A stretch of 10,044 bases of DNA from Pseudomonadota bacterium (GCA_023423415.1 JAFAFP010000252.1:1-10044); one strand, 5' to 3'; counted from the stretch's first letter, positions 1-6,774 are shown. Numbers and translations: made by a program. The notes: generated by a model not told the origin, from the sequence alone.

Positions 1-1
1 G

Positions 2-1669
2 TATGAGACGGTTCATCGCGGGCAGCATGCCTATTTCGATGCGGCCACCACGCTTCTCTTCTTTCTTCTGATTGGACGCACCCTCGACCACGTGATGCGC
101 GAACGCGCGCGCAACGCCGTGACGGGACTCGCGCGACTGGCTGGCCGCGGCGCTCTGGTGGTGCAGCCCGACGGCGCCAACGTGTATCTTCCGGTCAACG
201 AAATCCAACCCGGGATGACCATTCTGCTGGCCGCGGGAGAGCGCGTTCCGGTCGATGCCCGGATCGTCAAGGGACAATCCGATCTCGATTGCTCGCTGGT
301 CTCGGGCGAAAGCCTGCCGCAACCTGTTCGTGCCGGCGCGATGCTGCAGGCCGGCACGCTCAATCTGACAGGTCCGCTGACGATCATCGCAACCGCCGCG
401 GCGAAAGACTCCTTTCTCGCCGAGATGATGCGCATGATGGAGGCGGCGGAATCCGGCCGCTCCGCTTACCGGCGAATCGCCGATCGCGCGGCGCAGCTTT
501 ATGCGCCGGTCGTGCATCTCACCGCGCTGCTGACCTTCATTGGCTGGATGATTGCCACCGGAGACATGCACCGGGCCATCACCGTCGCCATCGCCGTGCT
601 GATCATCACATGTCCATGCGCGCTCGGACTTGCCGTTCCGATGGTGCAGGTTGTCGCGGCGCAGCGGCTCTTCGCGCTGGGGATCATGGTGAAGGATGGC
701 GGCGCGCTCGAACGGCTGGCCGAGGCCGACACCGTTGTCTTCGACAAGACCGGGACGCTGACGCTCGATCAGCCGCGCCTTGTTGGCGATTATGATCCGA
801 CCGCGCTGGCTCTCGCCGCGGGGCTCGCGTTGCATTCCCGTCATCCCTATTCGCAAGCGATCGCCGCCGCCGGCCGTGCGCAGGCCTTGCCGCGGACCGC
901 GCTGGACAGTGTGTCGGAACATCCCGGTGCGGGAATGGAAGCCACTGCGGGCGCCGATGTGTACCGCCTCGGGTCCCGGGATTGGGTCTTCTCGTCGTCT
1001 GCGGCCATTCCGCCGGAAGCGGACAATGCGAGTGTCATTCTGACCAAGAACGGACAATGTCTTGCAGCGTTTTGCTTCGAAGATCGCCTGCGCCCGCAGG
1101 CTGTGGAGGCCGTCGCCCTTCTCGGCGAACAGCGGCTGACAACAGAAGTTCTCTCCGGCGATCGCGATCAGCCCGTTCGCGACCTCGCATCGGCCCTCGG
1201 TCTTCCGCACAGTGCCCGGGTTTCGCCGAGCGGGAAGGCGGCCCGCATGACCGCACTCGCAGCGCAAGGACACAAGGTTCTGATGGTCGGCGATGGACTG
1301 AACGATGCTCCGGCGCTGGTTGCTGCACATGTGTCAATGGCGCCCGCTTCCGCCGCCGATGTCGGACGCAACGCCGCCGATCTCGTATTCCTGCGCGAAA
1401 GCTTGCTGGCGGTGCCGCAGGCGATCGCCATTGCCCGTCAGGCGGGACAGTTGATCCGGCAAAACCTGATGCTTGCCGTCGGATACAACATGATCGCCGT
1501 GCCGATCGCCGTGCTCGGTCATGTGACTCCACTGGTCGCCGCCATTGCGATGTCGCTGTCGTCGCTGCTGGTGGTCGCGAATGCATTGCGCGTGAAGAGC
1601 ATCGCTGTCAAAGGCCGCGACGACCGTGACGGTCGCGCGCTTGTCGCTGCGATGGGGAGGTCTGCATGA
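2..1669 (+). CDS. fixI: Copper-translocating P1B-type ATPase, FixI/CcoI-like, 5' end outside window
   Basis: Inner-membrane ATPase that moves Cu(I) for assembly of the CuB centre of cbb3-type cytochrome c oxidase. The reading frame is open from base 2, so 555 codons are visible. Family members are about 730 residues long, so the N-terminal metal-binding domain and first helices lie upstream. Visible landmarks (fragment numbering): a transmembrane stretch with YFDAATTLLFF near the start, the CPC ion-channel motif at residues 204-206 (bases 611-619), the phosphorylated Asp in DKTGT at residue 248 (base 743), an HP dipeptide at 281-282, GDGLNDAP at about 430, and two C-terminal helices. The run around CPCALGLAVP and ALERLAEADTVVFDKTG resembles FixI more than general CopA. 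The 4-nt overlap with a CcoS/FixS gene supports the cbb3 role. Being a copper ATPase is near certain; the FixI subtype is a strong inference from the neighbour. Confidence 0.93.
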   Translation, partial: YETVHRGQHAYFDAATTLLFFLLIGRTLDHVMRERARNAVTGLARLAGRGALVVQPDGANVYLPVNEIQPGMTILLAAGERVPVDARIVKGQSDLDCSLVSGESLPQPVRAGAMLQAGTLNLTGPLTIIATAAAKDSFLAEMMRMMEAAESGRSAYRRIADRAAQLYAPVVHLTALLTFIGWMIATGDMHRAITVAIAVLIITCPCALGLAVPMVQVVAAQRLFALGIMVKDGGALERLAEADTVVFDKTGTLTLDQPRLVGDYDPTALALAAGLALHSRHPYSQAIAAAGRAQALPRTALDSVSEHPGAGMEATAGADVYRLGSRDWVFSSSAAIPPEADNASVILTKNGQCLAAFCFEDRLRPQAVEAVALLGEQRLTTEVLSGDRDQPVRDLASALGLPHSARVSPSGKAARMTALAAQGHKVLMVGDGLNDAPALVAAHVSMAPASAADVGRNAADLVFLRESLLAVPQAIAIARQAGQLIRQNLMLAVGYNMIAVPIAVLGHVTPLVAAIAMSLSSLLVVANALRVKSIAVKGRDDRDGRALVAAMGRSA

Positions 1670-1818
1670 CGGATTTTTTCTATCTGGTCCCGATCGCGCT
1701 TGCGCTGGGCCTTGCAGGCCTGTTCGTATTCATGTGGACGCTGCGGAGCGGTCAGTATGACGACCTCGATGGCGCAGCAGAACGCATCCTGCTCGACGAT
1801 AGCGATCGGCCGGCCTGA
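1666..1818 (+). CDS. fixS: cbb3-type cytochrome oxidase assembly protein FixS/CcoS
   Basis: A 50-residue membrane protein needed for cofactor insertion into cbb3 oxidase. It has one N-terminal transmembrane segment (about residues 5-23) followed by the family signature: Trp-x-x-x-x-G-Q-Y-D-D-L, then G-x-A-E-R-I-L-x-D-D and a short acidic tail. Length and motif match CcoS proteins. The ATG overlaps the TGA of the preceding ATPase gene (ATGA at 1666-1669), so translation is probably coupled, and a GGGGAGG run at 1654-1660 serves as ribosome binding site. It is normally the last gene of fixGHIS/ccoGHIS, and no related gene follows here. Upstream promoter and FixK/FNR control would lie outside the window. 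Confidence 0.92.
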   Translation: MTDFFYLVPIALALGLAGLFVFMWTLRSGQYDDLDGAAERILLDDSDRPA

Positions 1819-1993
1819 TCGCGTTTCGCGCGCATCTCTCCGATCGATGAACGACGATACGACGGCATCTTCGTCGCTTAATCGCAATCGTTGAGATTTA
1901 TCTTATTCAAATATCCGATTTAGCCGCTCAATTCGGTTTACGTGGTCGAAAGACGAGATTGGTTCTGATCCGCGCGGCATCGAATGCTGTGAC

Positions 1994-2039
1994 GGCACAT
2001 CCAGTTTGATGCCTCAAGGCGTCTCACTCGTGATGTGCC
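1994..2039 (+). promoter_or_regulatory. Nested inverted repeat in the leader of the DUF937 gene
   Basis: Outer arms GGCACATC (1994-2001) and GATGTGCC (2032-2039) are perfect 8-bp complements separated by 30 nt. Inside, GATGCC (2008-2013) and GGCGTC (2018-2023) pair with one G-T wobble around a TCAA loop. The element ends 3 nt before the GGAG ribosome binding site at 2043-2046. As RNA it could form a two-tier hairpin next to the translation start; as DNA it could be two operator half-sites. The sequence shows the symmetry; a function is inference. Confidence 0.45.
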
Positions 2040-2042
2040 AAC

Positions 2043-2046
2043 GGAG
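2043..2046 (+). promoter_or_regulatory. Ribosome binding site that sets the start of the DUF937 gene
   Basis: GGAG lies 10 nt before the ATG at 2057. It favours this start over the in-frame ATG at 2006, which has no comparable purine run upstream and whose extra 17 residues do not resemble the domain. Confidence 0.6.
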
Positions 2047-2056
2047 ACAAGAAACC

Positions 2057-3199
2057 ATGGCCGTGAATCTCGTTTCGCTCATCATGCAATCCGTTACGCC
2101 AAGCCTGATCTCCAAAATGGGCGGCGCCCTCGGACTTGATCGCGACGATGCGCAGAAAGCTGTCAGCGCAGGAATCCCAGCGATCCTTGCCGGTCTCGCC
2201 AATGCGGCATCGAAGCCGCAGAACCAGCAGACATTGTCGGATGCGATCACGCAGCAATCGGCTACGCTCGATCGGGCCAAGAACGCAATCAATGAAGGGC
2301 GGCCGGGAAATGTTGCCGAGACCGGCAATACCCTGTTGTCGTCGCTGCTTGGCGGCGACACGCTGAATATGCTCGCCAGTGCGGTTGGACGTTTCGCCGG
2401 AATCGATCCAAACACGACCAAGTCGCTTCTGGGCATGCTCGCACCGCTTGTGGCGGGCGTTATCGGTCAGCAACAGCGCAGCGAAGGCCTGGGTCCGAGC
2501 GGCCTCGCCAATCTGTTGACGTCACAGTCCAGTCAGATATCGGCGGCGATGCCGTCCGGCTTTGCAAATCTCTTGAGCGGCACCGGTCTGCTCGATGGTA
2601 TCGGCGATGGCTGGCGCCGTGGCGCGAGCGCGGCCTCGGCAGCGGCCGATCGGGTGTCCGACTTTCCCGCTCATGTCGCGTCGAATGCAGGACATTTGGC
2701 GGATACCACGGCGCAAGCGTCGTCCCGGCTGTGGCCGTATGCGCTCGCCGCATTGGCATTGCTGCTGGGGCTTGGCTGGTATGTCGGCAGCTACGACAGG
2801 GATCAGACTGTCGCGGAGCACACGTTGTCACCGTCGATGCGCGCGAGCGAAACGACCGGCGCCGGCGTACCCGGTCAGCGGCTGACCGATCTTGCTGCGG
2901 AATTGACCTCATCGGTCAACGCCACCCGCTCGGCCCTTCAGGGTATTGCCGACCCCGTTTCAGCCAAAGCGGCGCTGCCGAAGCTGCAGCAGGTGTCGGC
3001 GCAGTTCGACACGATCGGCGATGCAATGTCGCAGCTTCCGCCCAATGCACGGAAGGGGATCTCCTCGGTCGTGACGCGGTCGATGCCGATGTTGAACCAT
3101 CTGTTCGATCGTGTACTTGCCTCGCCGCAGACGGCGGAGCTGACCAAGCCGACCATCGACGCATTGCGGGCGAAGCTGGATACGCTCGCCAAATCCTGA
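2057..3199 (+). CDS. DUF937 domain protein with a single membrane span
   Basis: A 380-residue protein. Residues about 1-135 match the DUF937 pattern: N-terminal L-I-M-Q-S-V-T-P, a predicted helix with G-L-D-R-D-D-A-Q-K-A-V, A-G-I-P-A-I-L-A-G-L, then LLGG and a G-M-L-A-P-L-V-A-G-V-I-G helix. Function of that domain is unknown. A Ser/Ala-rich linker leads to one strong transmembrane helix at about 225-244 (LWPYALAALALLLGLGWYV). The C-terminal 135 residues are predicted helical and presumably periplasmic, with no OmpA- or LysM-like signature. There is no signal peptide, so the DUF937 part should be cytoplasmic. The start at 2057 is chosen for the GGAG site and domain start. The next gene begins 40 nt downstream on the same strand and is probably cotranscribed. 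The family call is from recognition, not a search. Confidence 0.8.
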   Translation: MAVNLVSLIMQSVTPSLISKMGGALGLDRDDAQKAVSAGIPAILAGLANAASKPQNQQTLSDAITQQSATLDRAKNAINEGRPGNVAETGNTLLSSLLGGDTLNMLASAVGRFAGIDPNTTKSLLGMLAPLVAGVIGQQQRSEGLGPSGLANLLTSQSSQISAAMPSGFANLLSGTGLLDGIGDGWRRGASAASAAADRVSDFPAHVASNAGHLADTTAQASSRLWPYALAALALLLGLGWYVGSYDRDQTVAEHTLSPSMRASETTGAGVPGQRLTDLAAELTSSVNATRSALQGIADPVSAKAALPKLQQVSAQFDTIGDAMSQLPPNARKGISSVVTRSMPMLNHLFDRVLASPQTAELTKPTIDALRAKLDTLAKS

Positions 3200-3239
3200 C
3201 GCGATCCGGTTACGCAAAACACTCCTATGCAATGAGTTT

Positions 3240-4589
3240 GTGATGACTGGATTCCCAGCGCCTGAGCAGCCGAAGAAACGCCGTGTCCGCAGGACCAGAA
3301 AGGATACGGCGACGCCCGATGATCCGTCGATCACCGTGCAGCAGGCTTGCGACGGCGCTGGGACCATTGCTGCGACACCAGCAGAAAAGAAAAGGCGGGC
3401 GCGCTCGCCGCGAAAACGCAAATCCCCTGTTGAGATTTCCGCTGACATGATTGCTCCGGACGAACCCATCGTCTCCCAGCCGCCTGCGCAATCTCGTTCA
3501 AGAAGGACGGTTTCGAAGAGGACGGCGCGGGCGGAAAAGTCCATTCCGCTGGCGGTTCCTGTCGGAGCGCCATATCCCTCCACGCCGGCACGACCCGTCA
3601 AAGTTTCGGCTTTGCCGATGGATATCGTATCGCTTCGCACGTCGATGCTGGTTCCGGTCACGATCGATTCCGCAGCTCCGGTTGCGTCGCACGAATGGCA
3701 GCTTCCCGATTTTGTCTGGAAGGCCAGACACGCTTTGCCGAAGATCGGGAATGCGCTGCGCCGCCATCCGCGCGCTGTTGGCTTAACGATCACAGCGGTG
3801 CTGCTTGGCCTGTCGATCACGATGGCAGCAATTCATTGGGAGCCGTCACAGCGGAGCATGACAGAGCAGCCGGCGGCTGTTCCCAAGGGCGTTGCGATTG
3901 CATCGTCGGTGTCTGCGGAAAGCGCTCCAATCGAAACCGACGTATCGATTGCAGCCGATGCACAAAGCCAGCCAAAGGACGAGAATACTGCGCCGGGCGT
4001 GCGGATCGTCGACCCGTCATGGGACAAGAAAAGCTCGTGTCATGAGAGCGCCTGGCCCTACATCGATCAGAGCTGTCTCCTGAAAGACGAAGAAAACAAC
4101 GACGGAAAGCCCGACCGGAAGATCGGGCCGCGAATGATCGATGCCAGAACGCGACCTCGCTCACCTGATGATCCTGCTTCGATCGGCAGCGCGACCGCGA
4201 TCGTTCCGGCCGCGCCGAAAGCGCAAGCGACCGATGGTGTGGCGACGCCGGAACTGGATGCAGAACAACAGGATGAGGCTGCGCCAAAGCCGGTGACGGA
4301 TAGCGCGCCGTTGCCCGTTGCCGACACGCAGACCGCGACGATCTCGGAACAGCGGAGTGCGCCTCGCGTTCGGTTCGTTGCGCCTCAGCGGACGCGAAAG
4401 GGTCGAACCTTCCGGCGGAGTGACGAGGTGAGAGTGCCAGCGCCGTCGCGTGTCGGCAGCGCCAAACGCAAGAAGCAGCCTTATGTCGCCGAGGCAAGAC
4501 GACGGACGACACAACGCAACGTGGTCAGCGCGCCGCCGCAGGCGCAGCAATTCTTCTTCCCGTTCGGCTGGCTCGTTCAGGCGCGCTGA
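3240..4589 (+). CDS. Unrecognised single-pass membrane protein with basic N-terminal region
   Basis: Up to 449 residues; function not recognised. The N-terminal 178 residues are polar and very basic, with clusters KKRRVRRTRK and KKRRARSPRKRK, and low in predicted structure. One transmembrane helix spans about 179-198 (VGLTITAVLLGLSITMAAI). The C-terminal 250 residues, presumably periplasmic, are Ala/Pro/Asp-rich apart from a compact motif with Cys267 and Cys279 enclosing WPYIDQS, and end in a hydrophobic FFFPFGW segment. The WPY-two-Cys motif reminds me of small rhizobial exported proteins, unverified. Start is uncertain: GTG at 3240 and ATG at 3243 are adjacent, with no good Shine-Dalgarno sequence. 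Coding is supported by length, a sensible helix, and position 40 nt after the DUF937 gene. It converges with the next gene. Confidence 0.75.
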   Translation: MMTGFPAPEQPKKRRVRRTRKDTATPDDPSITVQQACDGAGTIAATPAEKKRRARSPRKRKSPVEISADMIAPDEPIVSQPPAQSRSRRTVSKRTARAEKSIPLAVPVGAPYPSTPARPVKVSALPMDIVSLRTSMLVPVTIDSAAPVASHEWQLPDFVWKARHALPKIGNALRRHPRAVGLTITAVLLGLSITMAAIHWEPSQRSMTEQPAAVPKGVAIASSVSAESAPIETDVSIAADAQSQPKDENTAPGVRIVDPSWDKKSSCHESAWPYIDQSCLLKDEENNDGKPDRKIGPRMIDARTRPRSPDDPASIGSATAIVPAAPKAQATDGVATPELDAEQQDEAAPKPVTDSAPLPVADTQTATISEQRSAPRVRFVAPQRTRKGRTFRRSDEVRVPAPSRVGSAKRKKQPYVAEARRRTTQRNVVSAPPQAQQFFFPFGWLVQAR

Positions 4590-4591
4590 TC

Positions 4592-4618
4592 GCGGCAATC
4601 CGCTTCACAAATTGCCGC
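4592..4618. terminator. Hairpin between convergent genes, possible bidirectional terminator
   Basis: GCGGCAAT (4592-4599) and ATTGCCGC (4611-4618) form a perfect 8-bp stem with an 11-nt loop. It sits in the 39-nt gap between two convergent stop codons, where a terminator is expected. No T-run follows on either strand, so intrinsic termination would be weak. Confidence 0.5.
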
Positions 4619-4628
4619 ATGGCTGTAG

Positions 4629-5459
4629 TCAGCGCTTCTTCGTCGATGACGTGATTGTCGGTGACACGCACTCGTCTGAAATCTTCGGCGTCCGGCCGAT
4701 CAATTCGGAGATCGCCGCATTCTTGCTCGGATCGGTGATGAAGGCGATATAGTCCTTGTCCTTGCGACCGAAAGCCGGGATGCCGCACGAAGCATCGAGC
4801 GTCGTCTCTGCCTGTGCCCACAGGGTCTGGAGCACTCGCTTCGGTTCGGCGCTCTGCAAACCTTCCCACGTCGCCGGCTGACTCCGCTTCGCCGTATCGA
4901 CATAGCTCACGACAAACGCCATCAATGCGGTGAGGCCATCACGGTGGTCCACCTGACGATCGCGCCGCTGCAGCGACACCAGTTTCACAGCCGAGTTCAA
5001 GTCGTGGCTATAGGCGTTCAACTCGTCGAGCATGTAGAGAAAATTGTCAGCCGACGAGGCGCTGCCGGGACGAAGATAGGTTTGAACGTATGAGTCGCGC
5101 GAATCGAAATTCTTCGTCGTCTGTCTCGGTGCAAAAAACTTCGCGACCTGATGCGGCCGGCGGATCTTCTCGCCGTTGATCAGCGGAAAGCTGTCCATTT
5201 TTTCGGTGAGAATATGTACGGATTCGTGGACGCTGGTCGCCAGCCCAAGCTGGATGTCATCGCAAGTGAGCCAGACAAGGAACTGCTTCTTGTCGGTCAT
5301 TGACTTGTAGATTTCGTATCCGCGCGGCGACAGACGCTCGAGGTCGCTCAGAGCCTGTGTCTGACATCCCGGTTTCTTCGCTTGAGGAGCTGCTGAACTC
5401 GGCAGGGGCGCACCGAGCGCCACACACAGCGCAGCAGCGGCCAGAAACGGCTTACGCAT
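4629..5459 (-). CDS. Secreted HExxH metallopeptidase-like protein
   Basis: A 276-residue protein with a signal peptide (basic MRKP, hydrophobic core to about 19, probable cleavage after SSAA at 24). His78-Glu79-Ser-Val-His82 (bases 5214-5228) is an HExxH zinc-peptidase motif preceded by a hydrophobic helix. Glu146 in DELNAY (5022-5024), 64 residues on, is a plausible third zinc ligand of the gluzincin type. Mature-part cysteines at 32, 66 and two near the C-terminus could form disulfides, fitting an exported protein. No known family was recognised; it could be a true peptidase or a degenerate relative. Start ATG at 5459 is chosen because AAGG lies 9 nt upstream and it begins the signal peptide; the longer frame from 5540 adds 27 residues that would bury it. 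The gene is divergent from the next gene across a 313-nt gap. Confidence 0.8.
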   Translation of the reverse strand: MRKPFLAAAALCVALGAPLPSSAAPQAKKPGCQTQALSDLERLSPRGYEIYKSMTDKKQFLVWLTCDDIQLGLATSVHESVHILTEKMDSFPLINGEKIRRPHQVAKFFAPRQTTKNFDSRDSYVQTYLRPGSASSADNFLYMLDELNAYSHDLNSAVKLVSLQRRDRQVDHRDGLTALMAFVVSYVDTAKRSQPATWEGLQSAEPKRVLQTLWAQAETTLDASCGIPAFGRKDKDYIAFITDPSKNAAISELIGRTPKISDECVSPTITSSTKKR

Positions 5460-5468
5460 CGCAATCAA

Positions 5469-5472
5469 CCTT
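5469..5472 (-). promoter_or_regulatory. Ribosome binding site that sets the start of the metallopeptidase-like gene
   Basis: On the minus strand AAGG precedes the ATG at 5459 by 9 nt, which selects the short form that starts with a signal peptide over the 27-residue longer frame. Confidence 0.55.
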
Positions 5473-5724
5473 ATGGTTATTGGAGAAGATCGCAAGCGAC
5501 TGAAATGGAGGCCTAATTTGATGACAATGCTGCGAAACAACGGCCTGAATACGGCGCGATCGCCTTTCGACTCTTTCGGTTAATTCGTCCCGAGTCTGGC
5601 GAAATAGGGCTGATAAATCTCGCGTTTTTGCAAATTCGCCGCTTACGGTTCGCCCGCTTAAATGCCACGCCTCGCGGTTCGGTTTCCGCTCTTGCGAGTT
5701 GTTCCACCCGGGATCTGGACGGAT

Positions 5725-5748
5725 CTCTCAATGCCCGAGAGGGCTTTT
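5725..5748 (+). promoter_or_regulatory. Overlapping alternative hairpins upstream of the repeat-protein gene
   Basis: CTCTC (5725-5729) can pair with GAGAG (5737-5741). Alternatively GCCC (5733-5736) pairs with GGGC (5741-5744) around a GAGA loop and is followed by TTTT, the shape of a small intrinsic terminator. The two are mutually exclusive, as in attenuators, and lie about 25 nt before the start codon. Both stems are short, so this is a weak call. Confidence 0.25.
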
Positions 5749-5772
5749 GCAGAAACAAGGATGGAGATGGAT

Positions 5773-6498
5773 ATGGCGAATCTGAAAGGACTTTACGCCG
5801 TCGCGGCCGCTGTATTGGGTGCAGCAATGGTTACGGCGTCGGTCCCGGCTCAGGCGCGCTGCGTGGGCGACAACTGCCACCGGCCGATCAGCAAAACCAA
5901 CGTCAGCACCTCGTACAAATATAACACGGTGCGGAAGGTTCAGAACGTCACGCGGTATCGCGACATCGACCGTCCGCGTCATGTGACGAACGTCAATCGC
6001 GTTGTGCACGTCACACGGATCCAGCCGGTGACGCGCGTGAATACGGTGACACGCATTCACAACCGTACTGCGGTTCTGAACGAAACGCAGCGCGCAAACC
6101 GGACCGCAATGCTTCCGGCCCGAAACATCAGCACGGGAAAGACGGTTCACATGGGCGGGGCGATCCCGGCGCCACGCGTGAACACGACCTATCGCTACAA
6201 CACCGTGCAGCGTGTCAACAACGTCACGCGTTACAATGACGTCAATCGCACGCGTTATGTGAAGAACATCCACCGTGTCGTGAATGTCACCCGCGTCCAG
6301 CCGGTGGTCCACACCAATGTGGTGACGCGCATTCACGATCGGCCGGTTGTGACGTCGAAGACCGTGAACCTGAATGAAACCCGGATGCTCCCCGCGCGGA
6401 CGATCCGCACCGGCAAGACCATCCAGATCAATCACGGCGCAACCTACAACAGCGGGTCCAAGCGCATGCGCATGGGTTCGGCTGCGGCTTACGAGTAA
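5773..6498 (+). CDS. Secreted basic protein with two tandem V-T-R rich repeats
   Basis: A 241-residue protein; function not recognised. A signal peptide runs to about Ala28 (VPAQA), then C30 and C35 and two long repeats. Residues 48-98 and 140-190 align without gaps over 51 positions and share YNTV, NVTRY, NRVV/HRVV, VTR-x-QPV and VTRIH. A second shared block follows: LNET, LPAR and TGKT (102-126, again 200-218 with a 6-residue deletion). The repeats are rich in Val, Thr, Arg and Asn with regular V-T-R spacing, suggesting beta-strands and a strongly positive surface. Starts at 5761, 5767 and 5773 are all in frame; 5773 is preferred because GGAG (5763-5766) lies 6 nt before it and it gives the most compact signal peptide. 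It is monocistronic in appearance: a divergent gap before it and a strong terminator after it. Confidence 0.82.
   Translation: MANLKGLYAVAAAVLGAAMVTASVPAQARCVGDNCHRPISKTNVSTSYKYNTVRKVQNVTRYRDIDRPRHVTNVNRVVHVTRIQPVTRVNTVTRIHNRTAVLNETQRANRTAMLPARNISTGKTVHMGGAIPAPRVNTTYRYNTVQRVNNVTRYNDVNRTRYVKNIHRVVNVTRVQPVVHTNVVTRIHDRPVVTSKTVNLNETRMLPARTIRTGKTIQINHGATYNSGSKRMRMGSAAAYE
5914..6066 (+). repeat. Intragenic repeat, copy 1 (51 codons)
   Basis: Encodes residues 48-98 of the V-T-R rich secreted protein. It aligns gap-free with copy 2 at 6190-6342, an offset of 276 bases. Roughly two thirds of the amino acids are identical by eye, and the DNA has diverged, so the duplication is not recent. Confidence 0.8.
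6190..6342 (+). repeat. Intragenic repeat, copy 2 (51 codons)
   Basis: Encodes residues 140-190 and is the partner of the unit at 5914-6066. It is likewise followed by an LNET...LPAR...TGKT block, so the duplicated segment was longer, about 80-90 codons, with a short deletion in this copy. Confidence 0.8.
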
Positions 6499-6516
6499 GC
6501 GGTCTCAATCGACCGC
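6499..6516 (+). other. Short hairpin directly after the repeat-protein stop codon
   Basis: GCGGTC (6499-6504) and GACCGC (6511-6516) form a perfect 6-bp stem with a 6-nt loop, starting at the base after TAA. No T-run follows. It may protect the mRNA end together with the stronger hairpin 25 nt downstream. Confidence 0.35.
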
Positions 6517-6541
6517 GGAGCTCTTTGAAGCGCCGCGACGG

Positions 6542-6573
6542 GATAAAGGCCATCGGTAACGGTGGCCTTTATC
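6542..6573 (+). terminator. Rho-independent terminator with GTAA tetraloop
   Basis: GATAAAGGCCA (6542-6552) and TGGCCTTTATC (6563-6573) are perfect complements. Inside, T-G wobble, C-G and G-C pairs extend the stem to 14 bp around a GTAA loop (GNRA class). The descending arm carries TTT and is followed by TT. It terminates the repeat-protein gene and, being flanked by A and T runs, could work in both directions. Confidence 0.85.
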
Positions 6574-6774
6574 TTGACTGATCCGATCCTTGACCGTGCT
6601 GGCGAGGCGCATTGTTCATTTCCGATTCAAATCAATCATGCTTCCTTTATGCGTCATGAACTTTTCTGATGAGCGAACATTGGACGCGGTGGTTTCGAGT
6701 CATCCATGTCGATACCATCTTCTAAGCGGGCGATTTCCAGCCGTGCTGTGCGGCTGATGAAATAGGAGAGTGCG
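6574..6774 (+). other. Intergenic region before the Cys/Trp-motif gene
   Basis: About 200 nt with no supported gene. Bases 6605-6670 are AT-rich and likely contain the promoter. A 6-bp hairpin CAGCCG (6738-6743) / CGGCTG (6751-6756) lies just before the GGAG ribosome binding site. No known operator was recognised. Confidence 0.4.

Larger units (their letters stand above)
1819..2056. other. Intergenic region, 238 nt, between fixS and the DUF937 gene
   Basis: No coding sequence is supported here. Bases about 1880-1950 are clearly AT-richer than the surroundings, which fits a promoter, but no convincing -35/-10 pair was found. The last 70 nt contain a nested inverted repeat and a motif shared with another upstream region (both listed separately). 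No clear intrinsic terminator for the fixIS transcript is visible. Confidence 0.5.
5460..5772. other. Divergent intergenic region, 313 nt
   Basis: This separates the leftward metallopeptidase-like gene and the rightward repeat-protein gene, so it should hold promoters for both. AT-richer patches occur around 5510-5525, 5575-5590 and 5605-5640, but no promoter pair was convincing. The frame of the rightward gene stays open back to 5662; that extension has no good start signal and places the signal peptide 37 residues in, so I treat it as non-coding. A pair of competing short hairpins at 5725-5748 is listed separately. Confidence 0.5.

Noticed and set aside
1804..1820. Palindrome-like sequence over the fixS stop codon as a terminator
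   Set aside because: The arms abut with no room for a loop, there is no T-run, and most of it is coding sequence.
1700..1894. 64-codon open frame overlapping fixS in another frame
   Set aside because: fixS matches its family in the other frame, and this one has no ribosome binding site or motif.
1891..1910. Possible FNR/FixK box (TTGA...TCAA)
   Set aside because: The half-sites are 12 nt apart instead of 6. A second TTGA/TCAA pair at 2006-2017 has only 4 nt between halves.
2960..3820. 286-codon open frame on the minus strand
   Set aside because: It crosses two plus-strand genes with better domain, helix and start evidence. Its translation is low-complexity with no recognisable domain, as expected for antisense frames in GC-rich DNA.
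5460..5540. 27-residue N-terminal extension of the metallopeptidase-like protein
   Set aside because: It would bury a good signal peptide, and the inner ATG at 5459 has an AAGG site at proper spacing.
5728..6435. 235-codon open frame on the minus strand opposite the repeat protein
   Set aside because: It mirrors the internal duplication of the plus-strand gene. The plus frame has a signal peptide, ribosome binding site and following terminator; the minus frame has none.
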